Origin: Castellaniella sp049650445
GTDB lineage: Bacteria; Pseudomonadota; Gammaproteobacteria; Burkholderiales; Burkholderiaceae_B
DNA: 64,000 nucleotides
Assembly (NCBI RefSeq): GCF_049650445.1
Contig: NZ_JBASAD010000022.1
Coordinates: 1-64,000, forward strand
Direction of reading: 5' to 3'
The notes beneath the pieces are model-generated. The model was not told the origin of the DNA. It worked only from the letters and a program-made list of their open reading frames with translations, and did not search any database. Position 1 is the stretch's first letter. The number at the start of each line of letters is the position of its first letter. The position numbers were made by a program, and so were the translations under genes. Positions 8,222 to 17,535 of this stretch are shown one piece after another.

Positions 8222-9406
8222 ATGAAGGTCGACTATCTCATCATCGGCGCCGGCATCATCGGCGCCGCCCTCGCGGCTGAAATCGCACGGCGCAAGCCCG
8301 CAGCCCGCATTCTCGTCGCCGAAAAAGAAAAAGACGCGGCCTGGCACCAGACCGGCCGCAACAGCGGCGTCGTGCACTCGGGTGTCTACTACACCCCAGG
8401 CAGTCTCAAGACCCGATTCTGCCGGGCAGGCATGGAGGCGACCAAAGCCTTTTGCGCCACGCGCGGCATCGGCTACGAAGAACGCGGCAAACTCCTGGTC
8501 GCCACCAATGCCCAGGAAGCGGCCAACCTCGCGAAACTGCAGGAACGCGCTGCTCAAAACGATGTCAAGGCCGAGAGACTGGAACTGGCCGAACTCAAAC
8601 GTCTGGAACCCGCCATCACCGGCCTGGCGGCCCTGCATATCCCTGCAACGGCGATCACGGACTATGCCGGCATCACCCGGGCTCTGCTGGCCGATGTCGA
8701 GACGGCCGGCGGCACCGTCCGCTTCAACGCGCCCGTACTCACCGCCCGCAAGGCCGGCGAGGCCTATGAGGTCGACGTCGGTGGCGACCGGATTTCGGCA
8801 GGCCACATCATTGCCTGTTCAGGCCTGGCCTCGGACCGGGTGGCGCGCATGCTCGGCATCGACCCGGGAATCCGCATCGTGCCTTTCCGCGGTGAATACT
8901 TCGTGCTGCCCACGCGTCTGCAGACCGTGGTGAGCCACCTGATCTATCCCGTACCCAACCCCGCCCTGCCCTTTCTCGGCGTGCACCTGACCCCCATGAT
9001 CGACGGCACGATCACAGTCGGCCCCAACGCCGTCCTGGCCCTCGCCCGCGAAAAATACACGCGCTTCAGCGTCGATCCGCACGACGCGTGGTCGGCCCTG
9101 AGCTACCCCGGGCTGTGGAAAATGCTCGCCAGACATCCGCTTCCCACCCTGAACGAACTGAAGGGCTCGCTGTTCAAGCGCGTCTACCTGCAAGCGGTAC
9201 GCAAGTACTGCCCCGAGGTCCGCCTGGAGGATCTGACGACATATCGCAGCGCCAACCGGGCACAGGCCGTCCGACCCGATGGCACCCTGGTCGACGATTT
9301 CCTCATCAAGCGCCTGGACGGTATCACCGCCATCCTCAACGCGCCTTCGCCCGCCGCCACCGGAGCCATCCCCATCGCCCGACAGATCGCGGACGACATT
9401 CTGTAG
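8222..9406 (+). CDS. lhgO: L-2-hydroxyglutarate oxidase (LhgO-like FAD enzyme)
   Basis: The 394-residue protein begins with a dinucleotide-binding fold (GAGIIG, residues 9-14) and the LhgO hallmark HQTGRNSGVVHSGVYYTPGS, followed by RGEYF and the substrate-side C-terminal domain. Relatives oxidise L-2-hydroxyglutarate to 2-oxoglutarate and pass electrons to the quinone pool. It lies 34 bases after the GntR gene. Together with the TRAP importer it suggests uptake and oxidation of a 2-hydroxy dicarboxylate; the exact substrate may differ from hydroxyglutarate. Confidence 0.85.
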   Translation: MKVDYLIIGAGIIGAALAAEIARRKPAARILVAEKEKDAAWHQTGRNSGVVHSGVYYTPGSLKTRFCRAGMEATKAFCATRGIGYEERGKLLVATNAQEAANLAKLQERAAQNDVKAERLELAELKRLEPAITGLAALHIPATAITDYAGITRALLADVETAGGTVRFNAPVLTARKAGEAYEVDVGGDRISAGHIIACSGLASDRVARMLGIDPGIRIVPFRGEYFVLPTRLQTVVSHLIYPVPNPALPFLGVHLTPMIDGTITVGPNAVLALAREKYTRFSVDPHDAWSALSYPGLWKMLARHPLPTLNELKGSLFKRVYLQAVRKYCPEVRLEDLTTYRSANRAQAVRPDGTLVDDFLIKRLDGITAILNAPSPAATGAIPIARQIADDIL

Positions 9407-9451
9407 CTCATTCCGGAGGTCTGCCGCGACTGGGCACCACCCACCGGATGC

Positions 9452-9985
9452 TCAACGTGGCGTGACGCCTACGCGCCCGGCGAGCGCCGAAGCCGCCGGG
9501 CGCAATCGTTGACGCACGGCGTCCAGCGTGTCCCGCAGCACCGCCTTGGGCTGGAACACCGCCATGTCGATGGAATCCAGTGTGTTCTTCACCATCAGGC
9601 CCAGTTCCGTATCGCCCTCGATCACCAGGCGGCGGCTGAAAAACAGCGTGTCGGGATCTTCCCGGCGCTGCAGCAGGCAATGGAAATCCCAGGCATCGGC
9701 GCGAAAGGTCAGGTCGGGTTCGGCCACGTCGTGCCGGGCCGCCCGGAAGGCGCCATCGCGCCAGGCGTAGTCGAAACGCAGCCCCGCATCCGCGACGTGG
9801 ATGCGCAGGGAACGGCCTTCCAGCCTATGCAAGGTATCGGGATGCAGGTGGCGGGCCAGCACCAGGTTCAGGCCGGTAACGAACAGCATCGAGCCCGGAT
9901 AGCGGGGCAGGCGTCCGAGGACCCGGGCGAAGGGTTCGGGAATGCGGTAAGCGGGGGTGGAGGGATTTTGCATGATCGGGCTCAT
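9452..9985 (-). CDS. ubiT: SCP2-domain protein UbiT, oxygen-independent ubiquinone biosynthesis accessory factor
   Basis: A 177-residue protein with an SCP2 sterol-carrier fold (EPDLTFRADAWDFHCLLQRREDPDTLFFSRRLVIEGDTELGLMVKNTLD). UbiT works with UbiU and UbiV to make ubiquinone without oxygen and is thought to bind lipid intermediates. It is the last gene of a ubiU-ubiV-ubiT minus-strand unit, 23 bases after ubiV. An internal ATG at 9973 is an alternative start. Confidence 0.88.
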   Translation of the reverse strand: MSPIMQNPSTPAYRIPEPFARVLGRLPRYPGSMLFVTGLNLVLARHLHPDTLHRLEGRSLRIHVADAGLRFDYAWRDGAFRAARHDVAEPDLTFRADAWDFHCLLQRREDPDTLFFSRRLVIEGDTELGLMVKNTLDSIDMAVFQPKAVLRDTLDAVRQRLRPAASALAGRVGVTPR

Positions 9986-10008
9986 AGAAATAAAGCGGGA
10001 AGGAGGCC

Positions 10009-10959
10009 TCAGGCCGCGCGCGTCCTGACCCCGGGGGTGCGCGCATCCTGGGCCTGCGTGACGACGACTTCGCCATCCTGGACCATGTCCAGGCCGGCGC
10101 GACCATGCCAGTAGCCGTTGCAGGGGCCGGCCGGCATCAGCGGCACCAGCCGCCGGTGGGCGTCATCGGCCGACTCACGGCCGTCGAGCACGGCGCGGAA
10201 GGCGGCGGCGACCTGGTCCATGTGCTGCGACTGCGGGCTGAGCCGCACCACGTCCACGCCCAGGTCACGCAGATCGCCCAGCGCATGGATCAGGGTGTAG
10301 ACCAGCGCGGACTGGGTCTGGATACCGTTGATCGTCAGAAAAGCCTGGGATTCCTTGGTTTCCAGCAGCAGGCCGTCGGGATGATCCATGCAGACGTACT
10401 GGCAGTTGTCCTTGGGAAAATTGCGGTTGCGGGCGGTGAAGCAGCGGGCGGAAAAAGCCAGCGGCATGCGGCCATAGGCGAAGACTTCGGTCTGCAGGCC
10501 GGCGGGCCGATCCTGCTGCAGTTGCGTCAGGCCTGCGCGGCTCATTTCCAGCGGCATGACCCAGCGGGTCGCGCCCTGCGCGGCAATCACATCCAGGGTG
10601 GGTTTACTGTAAATATTCAAAAACGGCCCGCCAATGAAGGGTTTGCTTTTCATCTGCTGCACCGCCCCCATGTCATTGGCCTCGACATCGTAGCGTTCGT
10701 TCTCTGTGATCTTGCGCAGGATGTTCAGGTCGTTGCCCGATTCCAGCAGAACCTGGGTGGACAGGACAGGCGTCTTGCCGGCCTCGGCCAGCATGTCGGC
10801 AATCTCGATCCAGTCGGACAGGCGCAGTTCGTGGCGGCGCGAACAGACGGTTTCCCCCAAGTAGACGATGTCCACCGGCCAGTCACGCACGGCGGCGTAG
10901 AACTCCAGGGTGGCGACGCGAGGCCAGTAATACTGCAAGGGACCCAGGGCGATTTTCAT
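10009..10959 (-). CDS. ubiV: UbiV, U32-family subunit for oxygen-independent ubiquinone hydroxylation
   Basis: The 316-residue protein belongs to the peptidase-U32-like family. It starts MKIALGPLQYYWPR and contains conserved cysteines in ETVCSRR and in the ARCFTAR...NCQYVC segment that bind a 4Fe-4S cluster in the family. UbiU and UbiV form a heterodimer that hydroxylates ubiquinone precursors without O2, using prephenate as oxygen donor in E. coli. The ATG at 10959 was preferred over 10998 because it gives the canonical N-terminus. It lies 79 bases downstream of ubiU. Confidence 0.9.
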   Translation of the reverse strand: MKIALGPLQYYWPRVATLEFYAAVRDWPVDIVYLGETVCSRRHELRLSDWIEIADMLAEAGKTPVLSTQVLLESGNDLNILRKITENERYDVEANDMGAVQQMKSKPFIGGPFLNIYSKPTLDVIAAQGATRWVMPLEMSRAGLTQLQQDRPAGLQTEVFAYGRMPLAFSARCFTARNRNFPKDNCQYVCMDHPDGLLLETKESQAFLTINGIQTQSALVYTLIHALGDLRDLGVDVVRLSPQSQHMDQVAAAFRAVLDGRESADDAHRRLVPLMPAGPCNGYWHGRAGLDMVQDGEVVVTQAQDARTPGVRTRAA

Positions 10960-11038
10960 GACGGTGTTTCCTTGTGCGCAATCAGCAGGGCAGCCCACAC
11001 TCCCGACAGACCAGTCGGGCGCAGCGCCCCGCGCGGGA

Positions 11039-12094
11039 TCATTTCCAGGGCCGGTTGTAGGCGCCCAGCGTGTGCTGCTGGCCTTCGGCCACCTTGTTCA
11101 GTTCGGCCATCCAGGACGGATGCACCGAATAGCGGGACGGGCTGCTGCGGGCCTGATCGATGGCCTGGCGCCAGACCCGGGTGACCTGGGCGGTGTAGGC
11201 CGGACTGCGTTGACGACCCTCGATCTTGATCGCCCGTACGCCCATGGCCATCAGCCGGGGCAGCAGTTCCAGGGTATTGAGGCTGGTGGGTTCTTCCAGC
11301 GCGTAATAGTTTTCGCCCGCCACGTCGAAGCGGCCCTTGCACAGGGTGGGATAGCCGGCGTTCTCGCCGCCGTCGTAGCGGTCGATCAACACGCCGTTCA
11401 GACGCGATTCCAGGCCCTGGTCCGTCTGCTGCCAGCGCACGTGCTTGGCGGGCGAGCAGACGCCGTGCGTATTGGGCGATTCGCCCGTGGCGTAGGACGA
11501 CAGGGCGCAGCGCCCCTCGACCATGACGCACAGACTGCCAAAGCCGAAGACCTCGATCTCGACCGGCGTGTTTTCGCAGACCTGCTGGACCTGAGCCACC
11601 GACAGCACGCGCGGCAGCACGGCGCGCGCCACCCCGAAGCGTTCGTGGTAGAAACGGATGGCCTCGTAATTGGTGGCGGAACCCTGCACCGACAGGTGCA
11701 GCCGCAGATCGGGGTGGCGCTCGCAGGCGTAGGCCATCAGGCCCGGATCAGCCATGATGACCGCGTCCACGCCGGCTTCGGCCGCGCGGTCCACCGCGTC
11801 CCGCCACAGCGTCCAGGCGTCGGGCTGCGGATAGGTGTTCAGGGCCAGCAGGACCTTGCGCCGGCGGTCGTGGGCATAGCGGATGCCTTCGGCGATGGCG
11901 GCGGCGTCGAAGTTCAGGCCGGCGAAATTGCGCGCATTGGTCGCATCGCGAAAGCCCAGGTAGACGGCATCGGCTCCTTCGTCGACAGCGGCCTTGAGCG
12001 CCGGCAGGCTGCCCGCAGGACAGACGAGTTCGAAATCCGACGAGTCGTGGTGAGGCACCACGCCGGGACGGTGAGATTCGGGGAGGGCTGACAT
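11039..12094 (-). CDS. ubiU: UbiU, U32-family subunit for oxygen-independent ubiquinone hydroxylation
   Basis: The 351-residue U32-family protein carries the family signature (FELVCPAGSLPALKAAVDEGADAVY near residue 20) and the cluster cysteines in GSLCVMVEGRC, HGVC and TLCKGR. With UbiV it forms the Fe-S hydroxylase used for anaerobic ubiquinone synthesis. The start at 12094 (or 12103, three codons earlier) was chosen over a much longer in-frame extension that would run through the promoter. An FNR-type box lies about 95 bases upstream. Confidence 0.9.
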   Translation of the reverse strand: MSALPESHRPGVVPHHDSSDFELVCPAGSLPALKAAVDEGADAVYLGFRDATNARNFAGLNFDAAAIAEGIRYAHDRRRKVLLALNTYPQPDAWTLWRDAVDRAAEAGVDAVIMADPGLMAYACERHPDLRLHLSVQGSATNYEAIRFYHERFGVARAVLPRVLSVAQVQQVCENTPVEIEVFGFGSLCVMVEGRCALSSYATGESPNTHGVCSPAKHVRWQQTDQGLESRLNGVLIDRYDGGENAGYPTLCKGRFDVAGENYYALEEPTSLNTLELLPRLMAMGVRAIKIEGRQRSPAYTAQVTRVWRQAIDQARSSPSRYSVHPSWMAELNKVAEGQQHTLGAYNRPWK

Positions 12095-12185
12095 GGGAAG
12101 CATCCAGGGGATTCGTGGCGGGGCACACCGCCGGGCCCCGCTTCGGCAACAGCAGGCACTATGCCCTGTCGGGCGGCATCGGGCC

Positions 12186-12199
12186 TTAATCAGGATCAA
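12186..12199. promoter_or_regulatory. FNR/Dnr-type box between ubiU and the DUF2249 gene
   Basis: TTAATCAGGATCAA matches TTGAT-N4-ATCAA at nine of ten positions. It sits in the 289-base divergent region between ubiU (minus) and the DUF2249 protein (plus) and could control either or both. Confidence 0.6.
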
Positions 12200-12383
12200 G
12201 AAGTGCACATCCCGACCTGTGCTCGGGGTCTTTCGCAGGAAGCCACCGGCGGGTGGCAACGACGCATCCGCCCGAGGGGAAACAGCATCCGGGACACGGT
12301 CTTGACCCACCCGGGACCGGGGATCGTGTAAGGTAGTGACACCACCATCGCCACCCATGCCGCCCCCCTCTCAGAAAACCCTC

Positions 12384-12611
12384 ATGGCCTCTCCCGACCT
12401 GACCCTCGACGTGCGCTCGCTACCCGCCCCCGAACCGCTGGAACACTGCCTGGAAGCCCTGGCTGATCTGGCCCCGGGCCAACGCCTGCACATGCTCATA
12501 GACCGCGAGCCGTATCCGCTGTACGCCATGCTGGACCGCGACGGTTTCCAGCATTGCTGCACCTTCGAGGACACACACTTCCAGGTCACGATCTGGTACG
12601 ACGCGAAATAG
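12384..12611 (+). CDS. DUF2249 domain protein
   Basis: A 75-residue protein with the DUF2249 pattern: LDVRSL at the start, a PLEHCLEALADLAPGQRLHMLIDREPYPL core and a final GFQHCCTFEDTHFQVTIWY. DUF2249 proteins are small, often encoded beside nitrogen-oxide and hemerythrin-like genes in denitrifiers; their biochemical role is unknown. The ATG at 12384 fits the domain; an in-frame ATG at 12357 is possible. It is followed two bases later by the membrane-protein gene, so the two are probably co-transcribed. Confidence 0.75.
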   Translation: MASPDLTLDVRSLPAPEPLEHCLEALADLAPGQRLHMLIDREPYPLYAMLDRDGFQHCCTFEDTHFQVTIWYDAK

Positions 12612-12613
12612 CG

Positions 12614-13960
12614 ATGCAACGCGCCCTGGACTTCGACAAGACGCCCGCCCTGGGCGTGCCTCTGCCCTTCTTTCTGAACGTTCCGCTGTTCGCCCTGCTG
12701 GCCGGCCTGCTGGCCGCCTGGGCCGGACCGCAGGCCTTCACCTCACACGGGAACGGCACCGCGCTGGCCCTCACCCACCTGTGGACTCTGGGCATCCTGG
12801 GCAGCGCCATGCTGGGCGCCCTGCTGCAGATCCTGGCGGTGGCCTGCAACGTCCCGGTGGGCGCCGCCCGCGTGATCGCCGGCGGGGCGCACGCGCTGCT
12901 GACGGCGGGCACGCTGCTGCTGGCGACGGGGTTCCTTGACTGGCGGACGGATGCCCTCATCGGGGCCGCTGCTCTGCTCGGCGTGGCTTTTGCGCTCTAC
13001 CTGGCGGCCGTGGCGTGGGCACTCTGGCGTCACCGGCTCCAGGTCTACAAAGGTGCCCGCGAGATCCTCGTGCCGGTGCGAGGGGCGCTGTTCGCCCTGG
13101 CCGGTACCGTGCTGATGGGCCTGACCATGGCGCTGTCCCTGGGCCTGGGGCTGCCCCTGCCCGACTGGCTTGGCCCCCATGCACTGTGGGGGCTGACCGG
13201 CTGGGGCGGCCTGCTGCTGATGGGTATGTCCTTCCAGTTGCTGCCGATCTTCCAGGTGACGGAAATCTACCCCAAGCCGCTCACGCGCTGGCTGCCGCTG
13301 CTGATCCCGGGCCTGCTGCTGGCCTGGACGGCGCTGGACGCCTCCGCCGGCCTGCCCCGACTGATGCGGGAAACCGTCGAACTGCTGCTGGTCTGCGCCT
13401 ACGCGCTCTGGGCCGGCGTCACGCTGCATCTGCTGTGGACCCGCAAGCGGCCCACGCCAGAGACCACCACCCTGTTCTGGTTCGCGGGCATGCTCAGCCT
13501 GCTGGCCTGCGCACCTCTATGGATCTGGATGACGCACGGTCACGCCCCCCGCGCCGGGATGGTGCTGGGCACGGTCATCATCGTCGGGGTGCTGGGTTCG
13601 GTGGCCAACGGCATGCTGTACAAGATCGTGCCCTTCCTGCTCTGGAAGCACGCCCAGGACGCGATGATCGTGCCTGACCGCGACCCGGGCCAGGCCCGCA
13701 TCTATCTGAAGATCCTGCCCAAGATGGCAGCCTATATCGACGAGCGCGCCGCCCGGCTGCAATGGGCCGCCCACGTCGCCGTCGTCCTGTGCTGGGCGCT
13801 GGCGGCGGCTGGCTGGGCCCCGGCTGCCAAGGCGGCCGGCCCGGTGCTGATCGTCTCGGCGGCGGGCCTGGCCTGGAACACCGGCCGCGCGTTGCGGCTC
13901 TATCGCAAGACGCTGCAAGCGATGGCGGCGCTACCCGATGCACACCCCGGCCTGCGTTGA
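12614..13960 (+). CDS. Polytopic membrane protein of unknown function
   Basis: The 448-residue protein has about 12 hydrophobic segments and almost no soluble domain. Conserved-looking features include a histidine at the start of a helix (LTHLWTLGILGSAMLGALLQ), a GAHALLTAG helix, and KIVPFLLWKHA near the end. The pattern recalls haem-copper-oxidase-like or NnrS-like membrane proteins, but I cannot assign it. Its position directly after the DUF2249 gene, divergent from ubiUVT and near an FNR-type box, suggests a role in anaerobic respiration or nitrogen-oxide metabolism. Confidence 0.7.
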   Translation: MQRALDFDKTPALGVPLPFFLNVPLFALLAGLLAAWAGPQAFTSHGNGTALALTHLWTLGILGSAMLGALLQILAVACNVPVGAARVIAGGAHALLTAGTLLLATGFLDWRTDALIGAAALLGVAFALYLAAVAWALWRHRLQVYKGAREILVPVRGALFALAGTVLMGLTMALSLGLGLPLPDWLGPHALWGLTGWGGLLLMGMSFQLLPIFQVTEIYPKPLTRWLPLLIPGLLLAWTALDASAGLPRLMRETVELLLVCAYALWAGVTLHLLWTRKRPTPETTTLFWFAGMLSLLACAPLWIWMTHGHAPRAGMVLGTVIIVGVLGSVANGMLYKIVPFLLWKHAQDAMIVPDRDPGQARIYLKILPKMAAYIDERAARLQWAAHVAVVLCWALAAAGWAPAAKAAGPVLIVSAAGLAWNTGRALRLYRKTLQAMAALPDAHPGLR

Positions 13961-13969
13961 CGCCACCGT

Positions 13970-14574
13970 TCAGAGATCGCCGATCTCCGTCAGGATCCGG
14001 ATCAGATCGGCCATGTGGGCCGCGCCCAGTTTTTCCATGGCCTGGGCGCGCTGCACTTCGACATAGCGCACCGATACGCCCTGGTCCGCAGCGATGTCCC
14101 GGTTGGTCATGCCGGCCCGAACGCCCCGGATCACCGCGCGCTCTCGCGGGCTGAGCGCATGGTACAGCCCCTGCAGGCGCCGCCGCTGGCAGGCCTGTTC
14201 CGACTTGGCCAGGGCACGCTCGATGGCCGGCAGCAGGGTATCCAGCAACACCGGTTTTTCCAGGAAATCGGCGGCTCCGTTGCGAAAAGCATCCGTCACC
14301 ATGGGGACATCCGCGTGCCCCGTCAGGACGATGATCGACAGGGGACTGCCCAGTTGAGCCAGGTGGGCCTGTACGGCGCGGCCGTCCCACAATGAGGCAT
14401 GCGCATGTCCAGCAGGACCACGCCCGCCGCGTACAGATCGGCCCGCTCGAGGAACACGCGGCCGTCCGGCCAGTCCCGGCAGACCATCCCCACGGTCTCC
14501 AGCATGTACCGGCAGGCATGCCGCACCGAGGCGTCGTCATCGACCACGTGGATGATGGCTTCGCTCATATTCAT
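13970..14574 (-). pseudogene. Frameshifted TtrR/FixJ-type response regulator
   Basis: Two adjacent minus-strand reading frames make one FixJ/LuxR-class regulator. The first (from 14574) gives IHVVDDDASVRHACRYMLE and reaches the phosphoacceptor region VVLLDMRMP, then drifts out of frame. The second (to 13970) continues WDGRAVQAHLAQLG, IIVLTGHADVPM, DFLEKPV and the HTH LSPRERAVIRGVRAGMTNRDIA. The switch lies at about 14390-14400 and looks like two inserted bases or one missing base. The intact protein would have been about 200 residues and partner of the adjacent kinase. A sequencing error cannot be excluded, but the partner is also damaged. Confidence 0.75.
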
Positions 14575-16226
14575 GAATCGGACCTCGTGGGCTCCAAAGG
14601 CAAGTCCAGCACAACCAGGGCGCCCGGGCGTCCATCTGCGCGACGGCCGAGATGAATCCGCCCCCGCAGGGACAGCATGATACGTTGTGCAATCAACAGC
14701 CCCAGGCCCAGGCCATCTCGCCGCGTCGTCCGGAAAGGCACGAAGGGAAAGCGCAAATGCTCTTCCTCGAAGCCCGGTCCGTCATCGGCAACCTCGATAC
14801 GCGCGCCGCCGGGACAGGCGCTCGCCTGAACCCTGACAAGGCCGGCCCCGAACTGTACCGCATTGCTCAGGACATTGGCCAGCACCTGTTCGAAGGCGCT
14901 GGAAACCGGGCGCTCCGCCAACGCCGCAGGCATCGAAGACTCGATCAAAACCCCCTGACGGCCGGCCTGCAAGCGCGCCATTCCGATCACCTGCTCGACC
15001 AGCACGCCCAGAGCCCGCCGCTCACCGACGGGAGCCGTCTGTCCCGGCCGCGCCCAGCCGCGTAAATTGGCAATGGCGCGATCGCAGCGCAAGACCTCGT
15101 CCCGGATCCGCTGCAAGACCGGCAGCAAGGCGGAATCGGGCGTCTCGGACTTCAGACGCCAGGCAGCGGCCTCGGCATATTGCAGGATGGCGGAAAGCGG
15201 CTGCTTCACCTCATGCGCGATCCCGGCGGCCATTTCCTCCAGCGAGGCGACCCGGTCCGCCCGCGCCAAGGCCTGTTCATACGCATGGAGCTGCTCATGC
15301 GCCTCGCGCAGGCGTCGGCGCTGCCGCCGCGCCACCCGGGCCAGCCAGAGGCTGCTGCCCAGCAGCCATGACGCACAGGCAAGCAGGCCGACCAGCCATG
15401 GCCAATAATGCGCCAGCAGGCGGCGCGTCTGCGCCCAGATGTCCCGATCGCCGGATACATAGTCGATCCGGCGCAGGCGCCGCTCCACATCGGCGGACGA
15501 AACCGGCAAAGACCATCGAGGCAGGTCGGCCGCTGGCGGCTCCTCCAGCAAGGCCCGACCCACGGCCGCCGCCAGGGCGTCGGGCACGGTGTCCAGCGCG
15601 GCCAGGGACCAGCCCGGCAAAGTGCGGGTACTGGCCTCGCAAGGCGGCGATCCGGCATCGGCACCCGTGCGGGCGTCGGTGGCCGCGGGCCGGAGCAGGC
15701 GCAAGGAAACACCGCCGAGGCGCCCGGCATCGCGCAGCTCTTCATACAGGCACAAGGGTACGATCGCGGCATCGACCTGCCCCGCCAGCAACTGCAGCAG
15801 AGGACGTTCCGCCGGAAAACCGGAAAAGACCGGAACATAGTCCCGCCCCGGCACCAGTCCTTCACGGTCCAGCAGCTCGACGCCCAGCAGATACCCGCCC
15901 AGAGCCTGCGGATCCACGGCGCCGACCCGAAGGCCGCGCAACCCGGCAAGGCTGGCAGGCCCCGCCTCGCGTGTCCAGATCGCCGAACCGATCTGCTCCA
16001 GAAAACGCAGATCCCCCCTGCCGGAAGGGCGCAGCGTCGCCAGCCAGCGCACCGGCCGGCCGGGATCCAGCGCCCCGAACTGCACCGGATTGGCCAGCAG
16101 GAAATCCAGGTTGTCCAACGCGCCGTGCTGCAAAGCCCTGTCCGGCATGAGAGGCACGAGATCGAAACGCTCGCCCGGAAAGCGGCGTTCAAGCCAGTCG
16201 CGCCACCCCGTCCAGGCTTTCAACGC
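14571..16226 (-). pseudogene. TtrS-like sensor histidine kinase, 5' end missing
   Basis: The reading frame encodes a periplasmic phosphonate-binding-like sensor domain (from ALKAWTGWRDWLERRFPGE onward, with LDFLLANPVQF), one membrane segment, and a histidine kinase with H-box (AAGIAHEVKQPLSA), N-box (LANVLSNAVQFG) and G-boxes (DDGPGFEEE, GLGLGLL). This is the architecture of TtrS, the tetrathionate sensor. The first 25-40 residues and the signal sequence are missing: upstream of about 16226 the frame runs through the antisense of a cytochrome c gene. It overlaps the response regulator start by four bases. Both partners appear inactivated. Confidence 0.7.
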
Positions 16227-16242
16227 CGTTTCCGGTCCGCGC

Positions 16243-16602
16243 GGCGCCCTGCTGTACAGGGAACACTGCATGGCCTGCCACCGCCCGGACGGACAAGGCG
16301 TGCCGCGCGTCTTCCCCGCACTGGACGGCAACTCGGCGATCTTCGCCCAGAATCCGCAATCCTCCATCCAGATCACGCTGGAAGGCGGCCGCATGCCGCT
16401 GAACCCCGACACGGACACCATGGCATTCGCCATGCCCGGATTCAGCCATCTGCCCGATCAGGATCTCAGCGAGATTCTGAGCTTCATCCGCAGCGGCTGG
16501 ACCAACCAGGCCCCCGCCGTCACGCCCGACGATGTTCGTCAGATCCGGACCTTCCTGAACACCAAAACCCCCAACATCCAGACAGGAGATCGCCATGAAT
16601 AG
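16243..16602 (+). pseudogene. Cytochrome c (TsdB-like), 5' end missing
   Basis: From about 16243 the plus frame encodes a class I cytochrome c domain: GALLYREHCMACHRPDGQGVPRVFPALDGN with a CMACH haem site, a methionine ligand region (FAMPGFSHLPDQDLSEILSFIR) and a typical C-terminal helix. No signal peptide or start codon of its own is present: the frame upstream is antisense to the kinase gene. Cytochromes of this kind beside tsdA are usually TsdB, the electron acceptor of thiosulfate dehydrogenase. Its end overlaps the tsdA start by eight bases. Confidence 0.7.
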
Positions 16603-17509
16603 CCCCCGCGCACCGAAACGAGCGATGCGTCTGGTCCTGGCCCTGGGCGTGGGCCTGAGCCTGGGCGCCGCAGCCCTGGCCCAATCGACCGGCGCGGTTG
16701 CGCCCCAGACCCATGCCGTCAAAGACAAGGACGGCGCTCCCCTGCCGGCCTACACGATCCCGGATGACGCCGCGATCTTCCAGCACCCGGACGCGGAAGA
16801 CATTCTCTACGGGCAGCGGCTGCTGAACGAAACCCAGCGGCTGCTTCCCGACCATGTGGGCGCCGCAATGAACTGCAGCAGTTGCCATGTGATGCAGGGC
16901 AAGAAACCGCTGGGAGCCCCCTTCATCAACACCTACAACAGCTTTCCCCAGTTCAACCCGCGCGCGGGACGGGAGATGACGCTGGAAGAGCGCATCAACG
17001 GCTGCATGATCCGTTCGATGAACGGCAAGAAGCTGCCTGTGGACTCGCGGGAAATGCGGTCCATGCTTGCCTACATGAAATGGCTGGCGCAGGACGTGCC
17101 GCATGGCGCCCGGGTGCAAATCAAGAACGCCAGCCCCTTCGACACGAGCCTCGTGCCCGATCCCGTCAGAGGCCGTGCCCTTTATGCTCAGCAGTGCGCG
17201 TCCTGCCACGGCGCCGACGGAGAAGGCCGCAAGGACGCCCGGGGCCACATCGTCTTCCCGCCGCTCTGGGGAGATGAGTCCTTCAATATCGGCGCCGGAC
17301 TGGCGCGGACCTACAAGGCGGCGGCCTTCATCTACGACAACATGCCCATGGGCGTCCATACGGACGGCGCCTGGGGCGAAGGCCGTACGCTGAGCCAGCA
17401 GGACGCCGTGGACGTGGCGGAGTTCTTCACCCACATGCCGCGCCCCGATTTCCCGCTGAAGGACAAGGACTGGCCTTCGGGCAAGAAGCCGAAGGACGCG
17501 CGGTATTGA
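16595..17509 (+). CDS. tsdA: Thiosulfate dehydrogenase, dihaem cytochrome c (TsdA)
   Basis: A 304-residue exported dihaem cytochrome with a signal peptide (hydrophobic core LVLALGVGLSLGAAALAQ). Haem sites are CSSCH (NCSSCHVMQGKK) and CASCH (QQCASCHGADGEG). The segments GAPFINTYNSFPQFNPRAGREMTLEERINGCM are characteristic of TsdA, which joins two thiosulfates into tetrathionate in the periplasm or works in reverse. A GGAG ribosome site precedes the ATG. The gene is intact, but the upstream cytochrome and divergent regulator genes have lost their 5' ends, so its native promoter is probably gone. Confidence 0.88.
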   Translation: MNSPRAPKRAMRLVLALGVGLSLGAAALAQSTGAVAPQTHAVKDKDGAPLPAYTIPDDAAIFQHPDAEDILYGQRLLNETQRLLPDHVGAAMNCSSCHVMQGKKPLGAPFINTYNSFPQFNPRAGREMTLEERINGCMIRSMNGKKLPVDSREMRSMLAYMKWLAQDVPHGARVQIKNASPFDTSLVPDPVRGRALYAQQCASCHGADGEGRKDARGHIVFPPLWGDESFNIGAGLARTYKAAAFIYDNMPMGVHTDGAWGEGRTLSQQDAVDVAEFFTHMPRPDFPLKDKDWPSGKKPKDARY

Positions 17510-17535
17510 CGTTGGGGCATCCCGCGACATGGGGA

